DNA of 64,000 nucleotides. Origin: Pseudomonas sp. LD120 (GTDB taxonomy: Bacteria; Pseudomonadota; Gammaproteobacteria; Pseudomonadales; Pseudomonadaceae). This document shows, piece by piece, positions 46,427 through 56,005 of the stretch (position 1 is its first letter; every line of letters begins with the position of its first letter). A program made the position numbers and the translations under genes. The notes under the pieces were generated by a model that saw only the letters and a program-made list of their open reading frames with translations, searched no databases and was not told where the DNA came from. Location: NCBI RefSeq assembly GCF_009861525.1, contig NZ_WVHL01000003.1, forward strand, positions 434,001-498,000. Direction: 5' to 3'.

Positions 46427-47953
46427 TCAAGCGCGAGGGATGAAGGCCACGCTGCCTTCGGCGGCTTTCTTGGCCAGTCGCTCTCCATTGGTGGGCTGGG
46501 TGCGGATCACCTGATGATCTAGGCCCAGGTATTTGAGCATCTGTGATGCAGGGTCGCTTTGCGGCACAACGATCAAGGTGCGTTGCGGATCCCAGTGCTG
46601 TCCGCTGCGTTGCTCCAGCCAAGCCATGAACATGGCGCTGTCGCCCGTGCGAGGGAAGTCCTCGGTTTGCGGCACGTAGTAGAACGGCTGACCTTGATTC
46701 TGCAGGTACATCGGCAGTTTGTTATCCACCTCGATCATGACCATGCGCCATTGATTCCACGGGGCGATTCGGCCCGCTGCGGCTTTGACCTGAGCGCTGA
46801 ACTGAATCACCCCGCCGCCGCCATTGCTCCAGGGATAGGCCACTCCCAGCACCAACAACACAACCACCGCGGCGCTGGCAACACCGATGGTCCAGCGTCG
46901 CTCGCTCGGCTGGCCTCTGGCCCGCCGTTGCCGCAGATGCCGATTCAGCCACCAGGCCGCCAAAAGTTGGGCGAATGGCACCAGTGGCAAGACGTAATAG
47001 CTGCGGCGACTGCCGCTGGCGGTGAAGAACAGGAGCAACAGGCCCAGGGCCCAGACCAGCCAGCGCTCATTGGGTTGTAGCTGGCGCCAGTGACGCGCCG
47101 CTACCCATAGGCCGAGTACCCAGCAGGGCGCCCAGGGCAAGGTATAGGCCGGCAGGTAGATCAGGTAGGTATACAGCGGCCCCTGATGATCGAAGGGGTT
47201 GAAGAAGCGCACCACGTTTTCCCGGAAGACCAGGTACAGGCCGCTTTCACCGTAGGTCGGGGCGCCGTACAGGTGCGAGAGCACGAACGGCACCATGTAC
47301 AGCAGGGCAGCCATCAGCAACGCCAGGCACAGGCGTGGATTGAGGTGGCGTTTCCAGCGCCCCCGGCTCAGTAGGTGCGGCAACAGGATCAGCCCCGGCA
47401 AGACAAAGCCGATCAGCCCCTTGAGCAGTGACGTGGCCGCCAGCAGCAGGAAGAACCCCGTGTAGCGAGTCAGGCGTGTATCTTCCGGGCCTCGCCAATA
47501 CCACCACACAGCGGCCAATACGCCACATACCGTGAGGATGTCGGCGGTGGCCACCCGGGCCCAGAAGGCAAAGTAGAAGGTCGTGGCCAGCATCCAGCCG
47601 GCGATCAGCCCGGTGCCTTTATCGAACAGGCGTTCGCCGATCAGGTACACCAGCCAGATGCTCAGCCAAGCCGCGAGTACCGACGACAGGCGCAGCGACC
47701 AGTGCCCCAGTCCGCCCATGAGCCAGGCACTGGCGGTGATCAGCCAATAGGACGGCAGCGGTTTGTCGTAGTAGGGGCCGCCCTTGAGATAAGGGTCGAA
47801 GTAATCACCGCTCTGCAGCATCTGCAGGGCGATGTTGGCCCAGCGGGTTTCGGGTCCCCACAGCTCGCGGGAGCCCAGGCCCAGCAACAGGATCAAGGCC
47901 GAGACACCGAGGAGCAGGATCAACGCCCGGCGTTCGTTGTGGAGGACATTCAT
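46427..47953 (-). CDS. GT83 family membrane glycosyltransferase, ArnT paralogue
   Basis: About 508 aa with some twelve membrane helices. N-terminal LGSRELWGPETRWANIALQMLQSGDYFDPYLKGGPYYDKPLPSYWLI follows the ArnT/PMT pattern, with the acidic residue in the first periplasmic loop (GPETRWA in place of ArnT's PDETRYA). These enzymes transfer sugars from undecaprenyl phosphate to lipid A or other periplasmic acceptors. It is clearly diverged from the adjacent arnT and need not use aminoarabinose. Start 47953 (MNVLHNERR) or 47968; neither has a strong ribosome-binding site. Confidence 0.82.
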   Translation of the reverse strand: MNVLHNERRALILLLGVSALILLLGLGSRELWGPETRWANIALQMLQSGDYFDPYLKGGPYYDKPLPSYWLITASAWLMGGLGHWSLRLSSVLAAWLSIWLVYLIGERLFDKGTGLIAGWMLATTFYFAFWARVATADILTVCGVLAAVWWYWRGPEDTRLTRYTGFFLLLAATSLLKGLIGFVLPGLILLPHLLSRGRWKRHLNPRLCLALLMAALLYMVPFVLSHLYGAPTYGESGLYLVFRENVVRFFNPFDHQGPLYTYLIYLPAYTLPWAPCWVLGLWVAARHWRQLQPNERWLVWALGLLLLFFTASGSRRSYYVLPLVPFAQLLAAWWLNRHLRQRRARGQPSERRWTIGVASAAVVVLLVLGVAYPWSNGGGGVIQFSAQVKAAAGRIAPWNQWRMVMIEVDNKLPMYLQNQGQPFYYVPQTEDFPRTGDSAMFMAWLEQRSGQHWDPQRTLIVVPQSDPASQMLKYLGLDHQVIRTQPTNGERLAKKAAEGSVAFIPRA

Positions 47954-48015
47954 GGGCGAGAGTCCCAAAGGTCAGGCTGAAAGAGTCGTCGGTATCGATA
48001 GTTCAGGCGTGCCTG

Positions 48016-48052
48016 AAAAGCCTCAGCGCCGACCGCAGTCCGCGCTGAGGCT
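48016..48052 (-). terminator. arnT terminator
   Basis: On the minus strand AGCCTCAGCGC...GCGCTGAGGCT, an 11-bp perfect stem followed by TTTT, between arnT and the downstream GT83 gene. The two may therefore be separate transcripts despite their shared strand. Confidence 0.75.
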
Positions 48053-48079
48053 GATTCAAGCGTCAGTGCCGCAACGGGC

Positions 48080-49732
48080 TCAGGGTTGGCTCTGTGGCAG
48101 GATCAGGATCAGCAGGTTGCCTTCTTCATAGCGCTTGCCGCCGGGCGGCAGCAACGCGACTTCCTCATTTTCCACCACGCTCTTGACCCGCATGACCACG
48201 CCTACCGAGCCCAGCTTGCGTGCCTCGGTCATCCATTGTCCGACCTCGGTCATGCTCACCTTGCGCTGCGCCGAATCAGGATAAGCCAGGCCATATTTCA
48301 ATTCGCCCTCGGTGTTGTACAGCGACACCTGCGGCCGTTGCAGGCGCCAGGCCAAGGCTGAGGCGGCCCCCAGATCGTTGCTCAGCAGGGTCCGAGTCTG
48401 CTTGAGCTCTTCCAGGTGTTCCTTGATGAACTGGTCCGGCATCTGGTTGTACACGATCAGCCCGGGCATGCCTGCAGGCAGCAGGGCCACCAGCAGCCAG
48501 ATGCCCAGGGCCGGAGTTGCCCAATAGTGCAGCGGTTTGGAGGCCGGCAGCAGGTTGGCGATGATCCAGCCCATCAGCATGATGAACACCAGCGACAGGC
48601 TGAGCATCTCGCTGTGCCCATAGATCGGGCGAGTGAGCTGCATCACCAGCAGCACCCCCATCGTTGTCACGCCGATCAGCAGGTTGAGCAGGCTGTTGAG
48701 GCGAATGGCACGACTCTGCAGGTTGTTGATACGGTCGATCAGGGTGCTGCCCATGAGCACGGCCAGTGGCAACAGGCACGGCATGATGTAAGTCGGCAGC
48801 TTGCCGCGGCTTAGGCTGAAAAACACCAGCGGCAGCAGGCACCACAACAACAGGAACGCAGTGGCTGCTTGTCGTTTGTCCTTCCAGGCCTGGATAAAGG
48901 TGCCTGGCAGCAACGCCGTCCAGGGCAGGCAAGAGACCACCAGCAGAGGCAAGTAGAACCACCAGGGACGGGTATGTTGGGCATTTTCGGCAGCAAAGCG
49001 TCGGATGTGTTCATGCCAGAAGAAAAAGCGCCAGAAGTCGGGTTCGTGGGCGTGAATGCTCAGTATCCAGGGCAGGCTGATGCCGACCGCCACCAGTACC
49101 GCCACCGGCCCGTAACGCCACAACTCGCCGAAGCGACGTTGCCAGAGCATGTAAGGCACGGCGATCAGTACCGGCAACAGCCAGGCGAGGAAGCCTTTGG
49201 TCATGAACCCCATGCCGCAGGCTGCCCCCAGCGCCGCCCAGGCCAGTAAACGGCTGCGCATGGTGCGACTGTCCAGAGCGAACCACAGTGCCACCAGGCT
49301 CAGGTTGACCCACAAGGTGAACTGCGGGTCGAGGTTGGAGTACCCGGCTTGCCCGGCGATCAGACCAAAGCTCATGTAGAGCAGAGCCGCGGCGAAGCTT
49401 TTGCGCGGGTCGTTCCACATCCGACGGGTGATCAGGTAAGCCAATAGCACGCTCAGGCCGGTGCTGACGGCCGAGGCGATGCGTACCCCGAACAGATTGT
49501 CGCCAAACATCGCCTGGCCGATGGCAATCATCCAATAGCCCGCTACGGGCTTCTCAAAGTAGCGGATGCCCATGAAGTGCGGAGCGATCCAATCCCCGTT
49601 GAGCAGCATTTCCTGACTGATTTGCGCATAGCGGGTTTCATCGGGAATCCACAAACCGTGGGTGGTCAGTGGCAACAGGTAGAAGAGGCCGAAGGCCAGC
49701 AGCAGAAATGGCAATCCCCAGCGCTGAATCAT
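48080..49732 (-). CDS. arnT: Undecaprenyl phosphate-aminoarabinose:lipid A transferase ArnT
   Basis: Adds 4-amino-4-deoxy-L-arabinose to lipid A phosphates at the periplasmic face of the inner membrane, lowering negative charge and giving polymyxin resistance. 550 aa, normal ArnT length, multi-pass. [42 protein letters not shown] contains the catalytic Asp-Glu pair and fits ArnT closely. Start 49732 has GGAG about ten bases upstream; a longer open frame reaches 50008 but is not family-like. The arnBCADEF genes are not adjacent. Confidence 0.9.
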   Translation of the reverse strand: MIQRWGLPFLLLAFGLFYLLPLTTHGLWIPDETRYAQISQEMLLNGDWIAPHFMGIRYFEKPVAGYWMIAIGQAMFGDNLFGVRIASAVSTGLSVLLAYLITRRMWNDPRKSFAAALLYMSFGLIAGQAGYSNLDPQFTLWVNLSLVALWFALDSRTMRSRLLAWAALGAACGMGFMTKGFLAWLLPVLIAVPYMLWQRRFGELWRYGPVAVLVAVGISLPWILSIHAHEPDFWRFFFWHEHIRRFAAENAQHTRPWWFYLPLLVVSCLPWTALLPGTFIQAWKDKRQAATAFLLLWCLLPLVFFSLSRGKLPTYIMPCLLPLAVLMGSTLIDRINNLQSRAIRLNSLLNLLIGVTTMGVLLVMQLTRPIYGHSEMLSLSLVFIMLMGWIIANLLPASKPLHYWATPALGIWLLVALLPAGMPGLIVYNQMPDQFIKEHLEELKQTRTLLSNDLGAASALAWRLQRPQVSLYNTEGELKYGLAYPDSAQRKVSMTEVGQWMTEARKLGSVGVVMRVKSVVENEEVALLPPGGKRYEEGNLLILILPQSQP

Positions 49733-50091
49733 ACCGTTGTTACTCCCACGCACTGTGCAGCCTGAAGGCGTATTGCTTGTTCCATCAGCGGAGTGAGTAA
49801 AGTGCGATGCATTTCTGTCCTCTAAGTCAGTTTCGCAATGCCGGAGGCAAGTGGCTTGGTCCGGGTTCGGTGCTAAGTGATCCCGCTGGCAACGCATGAG
49901 TTTTTGGGCTCTTGCACTTTGCTGCAGGGGTGGCGGCGTTGTGTTTGGGAATATTTTCGATAATGCTCGTGTTCGAGAGCTAATAGTAAAGAGGCCAATA
50001 AAGTCCATTGGATATTAGGTGTTTAGTTTGTCTCTTTTCTGGTTCAAATCTGTTGTTTAGTTGTTAAAAATAGTTATTGATGGCCAGTAAT
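49733..50091. other. arnT upstream region
   Basis: 359 bp, AT-rich toward 49970-50090. No gene seen. Several TGTTTAG/GTTCAA-like motifs occur at 50020-50065, but not with the 11-bp phasing found before oprH, so I do not call a PhoP box. Confidence 0.4.
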
Positions 50092-50754
50092 TCATTTGAG
50101 AGCCTGCGGCCAGTTCTTGGCATTGATGATGCCCAGTATTTTCAGTTGACCGTCGGCTCTCAGGGTGACGAATAATGAACTGGTGTACTCACTGGCCACC
50201 GCATGGCTGAAGCCTAGCTGACTTTCCAGATTGCTGATGCAGGCGCTGTGGGTCACCAGGATCAGGTTGCGGCCCTGACGTTTTTGAGCCTTGATCCGGG
50301 CTGGAAAGTTCGCTCCGCAATTGACCAGCCAGTCTCGGGTTGTGGCTGGCTGGTTAAACATCGATTGCGCGGTCTGCAGGGTCCGTGTCAGGGGGCTGCT
50401 GAGAACATCGGTATGTTGCATGCCGATCGTGCGAAAGGCTTGGCCCAGAGAGCTTGCGGTCTGATCGCCGAGCCGGGTGATGCCATCCGCAGGGCCCAGG
50501 CAGGGGTGGGCGGAGCGGTCGCAGCGCTCGGCATGACGCACCAGAACGATGACCTCGCCCGCTTGCCAACGCTGATAGACCTGCGTGCGTCTCAACGGGT
50601 GACCAATACCCAGATCCAGCGGTGTGCCGGGCCATAGTGCAAAGCCGCAGACCACAATGATCAAGACGCAGGCGATGGTACTGAAGGCGACCTTCCTGGA
50701 GCGGGGCGTTCTGGCGGCATGGGCCTGAGGTCCGGCTTGCACACGCTTGGGCAC
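50092..50754 (-). CDS. Histidine phosphatase family protein, Ais/PmrG-like
   Basis: 220 aa. A single N-terminal membrane helix (about 23-43) anchors a periplasmic phosphatase domain with the RHG-type motif VLVRHAERCDRS and second histidine LVTHSACIS. The layout CxRS...SPLTRTLQTAQ fits Ais/PmrG, which removes phosphate from heptose II of the LPS core in enterobacteria and is usually linked with arn genes. Its place beside arnT supports an LPS role. Confidence 0.82.
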   Translation of the reverse strand: MPKRVQAGPQAHAARTPRSRKVAFSTIACVLIIVVCGFALWPGTPLDLGIGHPLRRTQVYQRWQAGEVIVLVRHAERCDRSAHPCLGPADGITRLGDQTASSLGQAFRTIGMQHTDVLSSPLTRTLQTAQSMFNQPATTRDWLVNCGANFPARIKAQKRQGRNLILVTHSACISNLESQLGFSHAVASEYTSSLFVTLRADGQLKILGIINAKNWPQALK

Positions 50755-51216
50755 ATCGATTACCTGAATGTGTTTTTGAAAGGTTGTTTATCCGGTTTGG
50801 GCGTCGTGCTTTAAAGCAGGCCGATACCTGAGTAGCGACACTCATGCCGTCATAGACCGCCAACTTAAATCGACTCAGGTGGGCGAATGGTGAAAGCAAT
50901 GTGAAAAAAACGAATGGGCGCGAAACCTGTATTTATTAAATTGACAGCGTTGCTTCAGTTTCACGGTTTGTTGAGTGATTTTTATCAGACTGAAGCAGTC
51001 TGATATCAACTGATTACTGATCTTTCTTCTCGTAAGTAATAGGGCGAGGAAATGCATTGGAGAAATAAACAAAGCGCTGAACTTTGCGTGTTTAGTTCAG
51101 CTAATTGTCAGCTTTGTTGGCCGGTACTCAGCCTGGGGCGAGCGGTTGCTCGCTGCCCGTGTTCAGGGCAGAAGTCGTGTTGGCGAGGGGGCAAAGCGAG
51201 GTCGATGCGTGGGGGC
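50755..51216. other. Non-coding gap upstream of the Ais-like gene
   Basis: 462 bp without a convincing gene. A perfect hairpin TATCAGACT-GAAGC-AGTCTGATA lies at 50983-51005, in an AT-rich tract, with GCTTCAG also at 50953. It could be a terminator or a structured leader. Confidence 0.4.
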
Positions 51217-51888
51217 TCAGTGATTGACCGTGTAGGCCAGCATGGCCGAAAGCTGACACAGCGGGCGGCCGCTTTCTTGCTGCCACTGGTTGAACACCTC
51301 TTGTACCAGGGCCTGGTCACGCTTGCTGCTGGGTACCTTGTCGATGATGTTTTGAGCATTGAGTGCGGCCACCACATCCCAGGTCGGAATGAAGGTGTCC
51401 TTGCCCACCATGCGCAGGAAGCGTGGGGCTGAGAGGCCGCCCATCTGGTTACCGTGCTTGGCCAGGTACTGCCAGAGCCCGGTGATGTCCTGAGCCGGCC
51501 AGTCGGCAATGAAGGCGCCGAAACTGCCGTGCTGTTTTTCCACGTCGAGGATCATCTGGGCGTTACGCGGGACGCTTTTGAGCTTGCCCAGGTGGCGAAT
51601 GATTCGCGTGTCCTGCATCAGCCGTTCCAGGTGTTCGGCGCCCATCAGTACCACCTTGTCGGGGTCGAAGCCGAAGAACACCTGCTCGAACGCCGGCCAT
51701 TTGGCATCCACTAGGCTGTGCTTCAGCCCGGCGCGAAACACCCGCAGCGCCAGGGTCGACAGATAACGATCGGCGCTCAGTGAGCGCAGGTACTCAGCAC
51801 TGGCCGGAGTCGGCAGTTGGGCTTGCAGGGCTGCGGCGGAACCGAAGCGGTTGAGACAGTATTCATTCAGCCATTTGTAGTCGTGCAT
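51217..51888 (-). CDS. DNA-3-methyladenine glycosylase I-like protein
   Basis: 223 aa. The helical repair fold is suggested by YLSTLALRVFRAGLKHSLVDAKWPAFEQVFFGFDP, which resembles the Tag family (helix with the conserved Trp-Pro and FxxF). The usual Tag zinc residues are not complete, so this is the diverged Pseudomonas branch often labelled DNA-3-methyladenine glycosylase. Start at MHDYKWLNEY (51888). Function inferred from family. Confidence 0.75.
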   Translation of the reverse strand: MHDYKWLNEYCLNRFGSAAALQAQLPTPASAEYLRSLSADRYLSTLALRVFRAGLKHSLVDAKWPAFEQVFFGFDPDKVVLMGAEHLERLMQDTRIIRHLGKLKSVPRNAQMILDVEKQHGSFGAFIADWPAQDITGLWQYLAKHGNQMGGLSAPRFLRMVGKDTFIPTWDVVAALNAQNIIDKVPSSKRDQALVQEVFNQWQQESGRPLCQLSAMLAYTVNH

Positions 51889-52001
51889 GCCTGCTCCGGG
51901 TGGGTTCGGGAGTGTCTGTTGCGCAAGGTTGGGGCGCGAAATGCCGATACAAGTTCCCCGGAGCCTGCCGCGTGCTCCGGGGATCGGGTTGGGGGTGAGG
52001 A

Positions 52002-53372
<1,371 letters not shown>

Positions 53373-53509
53373 GTGCGGGTCGCATCTTGCGTAAGGTGGC
53401 GGCTATTCTACCCGCGCGACGGGCTCTCCTGAACCTTGAGAGTCGATAGGTCGCAGCGACACGCAGTTAGCGGTCCTTTTAAAACACCTTTCACCACAGG
53501 AAACAGAGC

Positions 53510-53974
53510 ATGGCAAGGCAGTGGGCAGCGGCATTGGCGATCATCACAACCCTTTTGCTGGGCGGCTGTGGCAATGACTACGGGGTCGATCAATATGGCC
53601 AGAAAGTCGCCGCCGAACGCCTCGATAAACAATGGCTGGTGCTCAACTACTGGGCGGAGTGGTGCGGGCCGTGTCGTACTGAAATACCTGAGCTGAACAC
53701 TTTGAACGAGCAGCTCAAGGGGCAGTCGGCGACGGTATTGGGGGTCAACTTCGATAACTTGCAGGGCGATGAACTCAAGAGCGCGAGCGAGAAACTGGGG
53801 ATCGCGTTCACCGTGCTGGCGCAGAACCCCGCAGAGCGTTTCGATCTGCCACGCAGCGAAGCGCTGCCGGTGACTTACATCATCGATGACCAGGGCAAGG
53901 TGCGTGAGCAATTGCTGGGAGAGCAGACCGCTGCGGGCGTGCAGGAGAAGCTGCAGGCCTTGCGCGGTCATTGA
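53510..53974 (+). CDS. TlpA-type thioredoxin-like lipoprotein
   Basis: 154 aa. Lipobox LLLGGC (Cys about residue 20) predicts a lipid-anchored envelope protein. Thioredoxin domain with WAEWCGPCRTEIPEL (active CGPC) and the cis-proline in ALPVTYII. Probably a periplasmic thiol-disulfide reductase. Stands alone between divergent and convergent neighbours. Confidence 0.88.
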   Translation: MARQWAAALAIITTLLLGGCGNDYGVDQYGQKVAAERLDKQWLVLNYWAEWCGPCRTEIPELNTLNEQLKGQSATVLGVNFDNLQGDELKSASEKLGIAFTVLAQNPAERFDLPRSEALPVTYIIDDQGKVREQLLGEQTAAGVQEKLQALRGH

Positions 53975-54024
53975 GGAGGGCACGATAGCGGCAGCAGCCG
54001 CAGGCTCAATGGCCTGCGGTGCTA

Positions 54025-54429
54025 TCAGCCTTCTTCAGGCCACCAGCGCAACGGTTTGCCGGTGGCGGGCCAGAAGCGCACTTGTTCGATGGGCGAGACA
54101 TCCCAGCGCTCGACAGCTTCCAGCGCCTGAATGAAGCGCCGCTCCTGTTCCATCAACGCCGGAGCGCAGAGTTTGCGGGTGCTACCCACCTTGCCGAAAC
54201 TGAGCTTGGCGCCGTCCAGGGTGTACGGCGCGAACCAGTGGTTGCAACCCGCATTGCCGTAGGCGCGGCCATCCTCGTCCAAGGTGATGGTCAAGTGGCT
54301 GTAGTCGATAAGCGGACGTTCGCCGATCCACTCCAGGGTGTAGCTGCGGTCTTGCTGCAGCTTCAAGGGTTCGGCGGCGCAACCCATCAGGCCGGCGCCC
54401 AGTGCCACAGTCAGGGCCAGGCGTTTCAT
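54025..54429 (-). CDS. META-domain lipoprotein
   Basis: 134 aa. Lipoprotein signal ending GLMGC (Cys about 17), then a META/HslJ-like domain (LTITLDEDGRAYGNAGCNHWFAPYTLDGAKLSFGKVGSTRKLCAPALMEQE). HslJ-type proteins are associated with novobiocin tolerance and heat shock in E. coli; the role here is unknown. Its ATG overlaps the stop of the upstream gene by four bases. Confidence 0.85.
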   Translation of the reverse strand: MKRLALTVALGAGLMGCAAEPLKLQQDRSYTLEWIGERPLIDYSHLTITLDEDGRAYGNAGCNHWFAPYTLDGAKLSFGKVGSTRKLCAPALMEQERRFIQALEAVERWDVSPIEQVRFWPATGKPLRWWPEEG

Positions 54430-54863
54430 TGGTTGGCCTGCTGGCATTTCGGGCAGAGGTGGCGCTCACCTTCGCCTGTCCAGCCCAACTCGGCAATTCG
54501 CGCGCTGGCTGCAGGCTTCTGGGCCTTGTTGCCGAGCTTGGCGTCTACCGCAAATTCGAAATTCAGCTCCGCCGCGCAGCTGTCGCAGTTGACCTGCCAT
54601 TGATGAATCGACAGCTCGCCGAACACCGGACCACGGGCCACGGCGACCCATTGGCCGACCGGATTGATCAGATGGCGGACGGTTTCCACCGTCAGTCGCA
54701 TGGACAAGTCCTTGCTGCCTTTAAGGGTGACCAGCAGCACGTCATCGGTACGGATCGAGCCGCCGTTGCCGGTGACTTGATAGCGTCCCGGCACCAAGGC
54801 GCGGCATTCGATCAGGGTGTGTTGCGGGTTCATCAGGTTGTAGCGGAAATCGTGTTCGACCAT
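54426..54863 (-). CDS. Conserved hypothetical protein with C-terminal zinc ribbon
   Basis: 145 aa. No named family recognised. Two CxxC pairs, CDSC (about 94-97) and CPKC (about 138-141), are likely to bind zinc. The N-terminal half is beta-rich. Translationally coupled to the META lipoprotein gene downstream. Confidence 0.75.
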   Translation of the reverse strand: MVEHDFRYNLMNPQHTLIECRALVPGRYQVTGNGGSIRTDDVLLVTLKGSKDLSMRLTVETVRHLINPVGQWVAVARGPVFGELSIHQWQVNCDSCAAELNFEFAVDAKLGNKAQKPAASARIAELGWTGEGERHLCPKCQQANQ

Positions 54864-54952
54864 GGGTCCTCCAAATCTGCAGCGTATGCTAGCACGGCCC
54901 CCTGCGCCGCAGGTTACGGGCTGTCGACCTTCGATCAGGCGGCGTGAGGGGG

Positions 54953-55942
54953 TTAGCCGTGGACCTGATTCTGCGGTTGGCCCGCGGCCCAGTTGGCGAT
55001 GTTGTGCAAGGTGGTCTCGGCGATGGCTGCCAGGGCTTCGTGGGTCAGAAATGCCTGGTGCGCGGTGACGATCACGTTGGGAAAGGTCAGCAGTCGGGCC
55101 AGTACGTCGTCCTGCAGGGGCAGGTCCGAGCGGTCCTCAAAGAACAGCTGCGCTTCCTCTTCATAGACATCCAGCCCCAGATAGCCCAGTTGGCCGCTTT
55201 TCAGGGCTTCGATCAGGGCGGGCGTATCCACCAGGCCACCGCGACCGGTATTGATCAACATCGCCCCCGGCTGCATGTGCGCCAGGCTGTCCTGGTTGAT
55301 CAAGTAACGGCTGTCGGCGGTAAGCGGGCAATGCAGACTGATGATCTGCGATTGGGCCAGCAGTTGCGGCAGACTCAGGTAGCGCGCGCCCAGGGCCTGG
55401 ACCTCAGGGTTGGGTAACGGGTCGTAGGCCAGTAACTGACAGCCGAAGCCGGCCATGATGCGAGCGAAGGTGGCGCCGATCTGCCCGGTGCCGACGATCC
55501 CCACGGTCTTGCCCACCAGGTCGAAACCGGTCAGGCCGTGCAGGGTGAAGTCGCCCTCGCGGGTGCGGTTGTAGGCTCGGTGCAGGCGGCGATTCAACGC
55601 CAGGATCAGGGCCACCGCATGTTCGGCCACTGCATGGGGTGAATAGGCCGGGACGCGTACCACATCCAGCCCCAGGCGCTGGGCGGCGGGCAAGTCGACA
55701 TGGTTGTATCCCGCTGAGCGCAGGGCAATCAGGCGGGTGCCGCCGGCGGCCAGTCGTTCCAGTACCGGGGCGCTGAGGTCGTCGTTGATAAAGGCACAGA
55801 CCACTTCATGACGTTCGGCCAGGGCCACGGTGTCCAGGCTCAGGCGGGCGGCCTGGAACTGCAGTTCAATGCCTGGTGGCAGGCTGGTGCCGAGAAAACT
55901 GTCGCGGTCGTAGTTCTGGCTGCTGAAAAGAATCGTACGCAT
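54953..55942 (-). CDS. ldhA: D-lactate dehydrogenase (fermentative, 2-hydroxyacid dehydrogenase family)
   Basis: Interconverts pyruvate and D-lactate with NADH. 329 aa, equal to P. aeruginosa LdhA. Rossmann motif GIVGTGQIGATFARI, catalytic Arg in LRSAGYNHVDL/NTGRGGLVDT region, Glu in YEEEAQLFF and His in TAHQAFLTHEAL. Start MRTILFSSQNYD at 55942. Lies next to gacS as in P. aeruginosa. Confidence 0.93.
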   Translation of the reverse strand: MRTILFSSQNYDRDSFLGTSLPPGIELQFQAARLSLDTVALAERHEVVCAFINDDLSAPVLERLAAGGTRLIALRSAGYNHVDLPAAQRLGLDVVRVPAYSPHAVAEHAVALILALNRRLHRAYNRTREGDFTLHGLTGFDLVGKTVGIVGTGQIGATFARIMAGFGCQLLAYDPLPNPEVQALGARYLSLPQLLAQSQIISLHCPLTADSRYLINQDSLAHMQPGAMLINTGRGGLVDTPALIEALKSGQLGYLGLDVYEEEAQLFFEDRSDLPLQDDVLARLLTFPNVIVTAHQAFLTHEALAAIAETTLHNIANWAAGQPQNQVHG

Positions 55943-56005
55943 GCGTGCATCCTTGTTTGGGGCGCCCAGCATGAGGGCTGGGCAGTGCGGGCGTCTTGCC
56001 CTGGG

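Noticed and set aside
49733..50008. N-terminal extension of arnT by 92 codons
   Set aside because: The residues are not membrane- or ArnT-like, and ATG 49732 has GGAG and gives the family length. Similar upstream extensions of nrdA (to 33526), gacS (to 59593), the AraC gene (to 41241) and flgA (to 25586) were rejected on the same grounds.
50010..50065. Possible PhoP box upstream of arnT
   Set aside because: TGTTTAG and GTTCAA words are present but not at 11-bp spacing and not in a sensible orientation to either gene.
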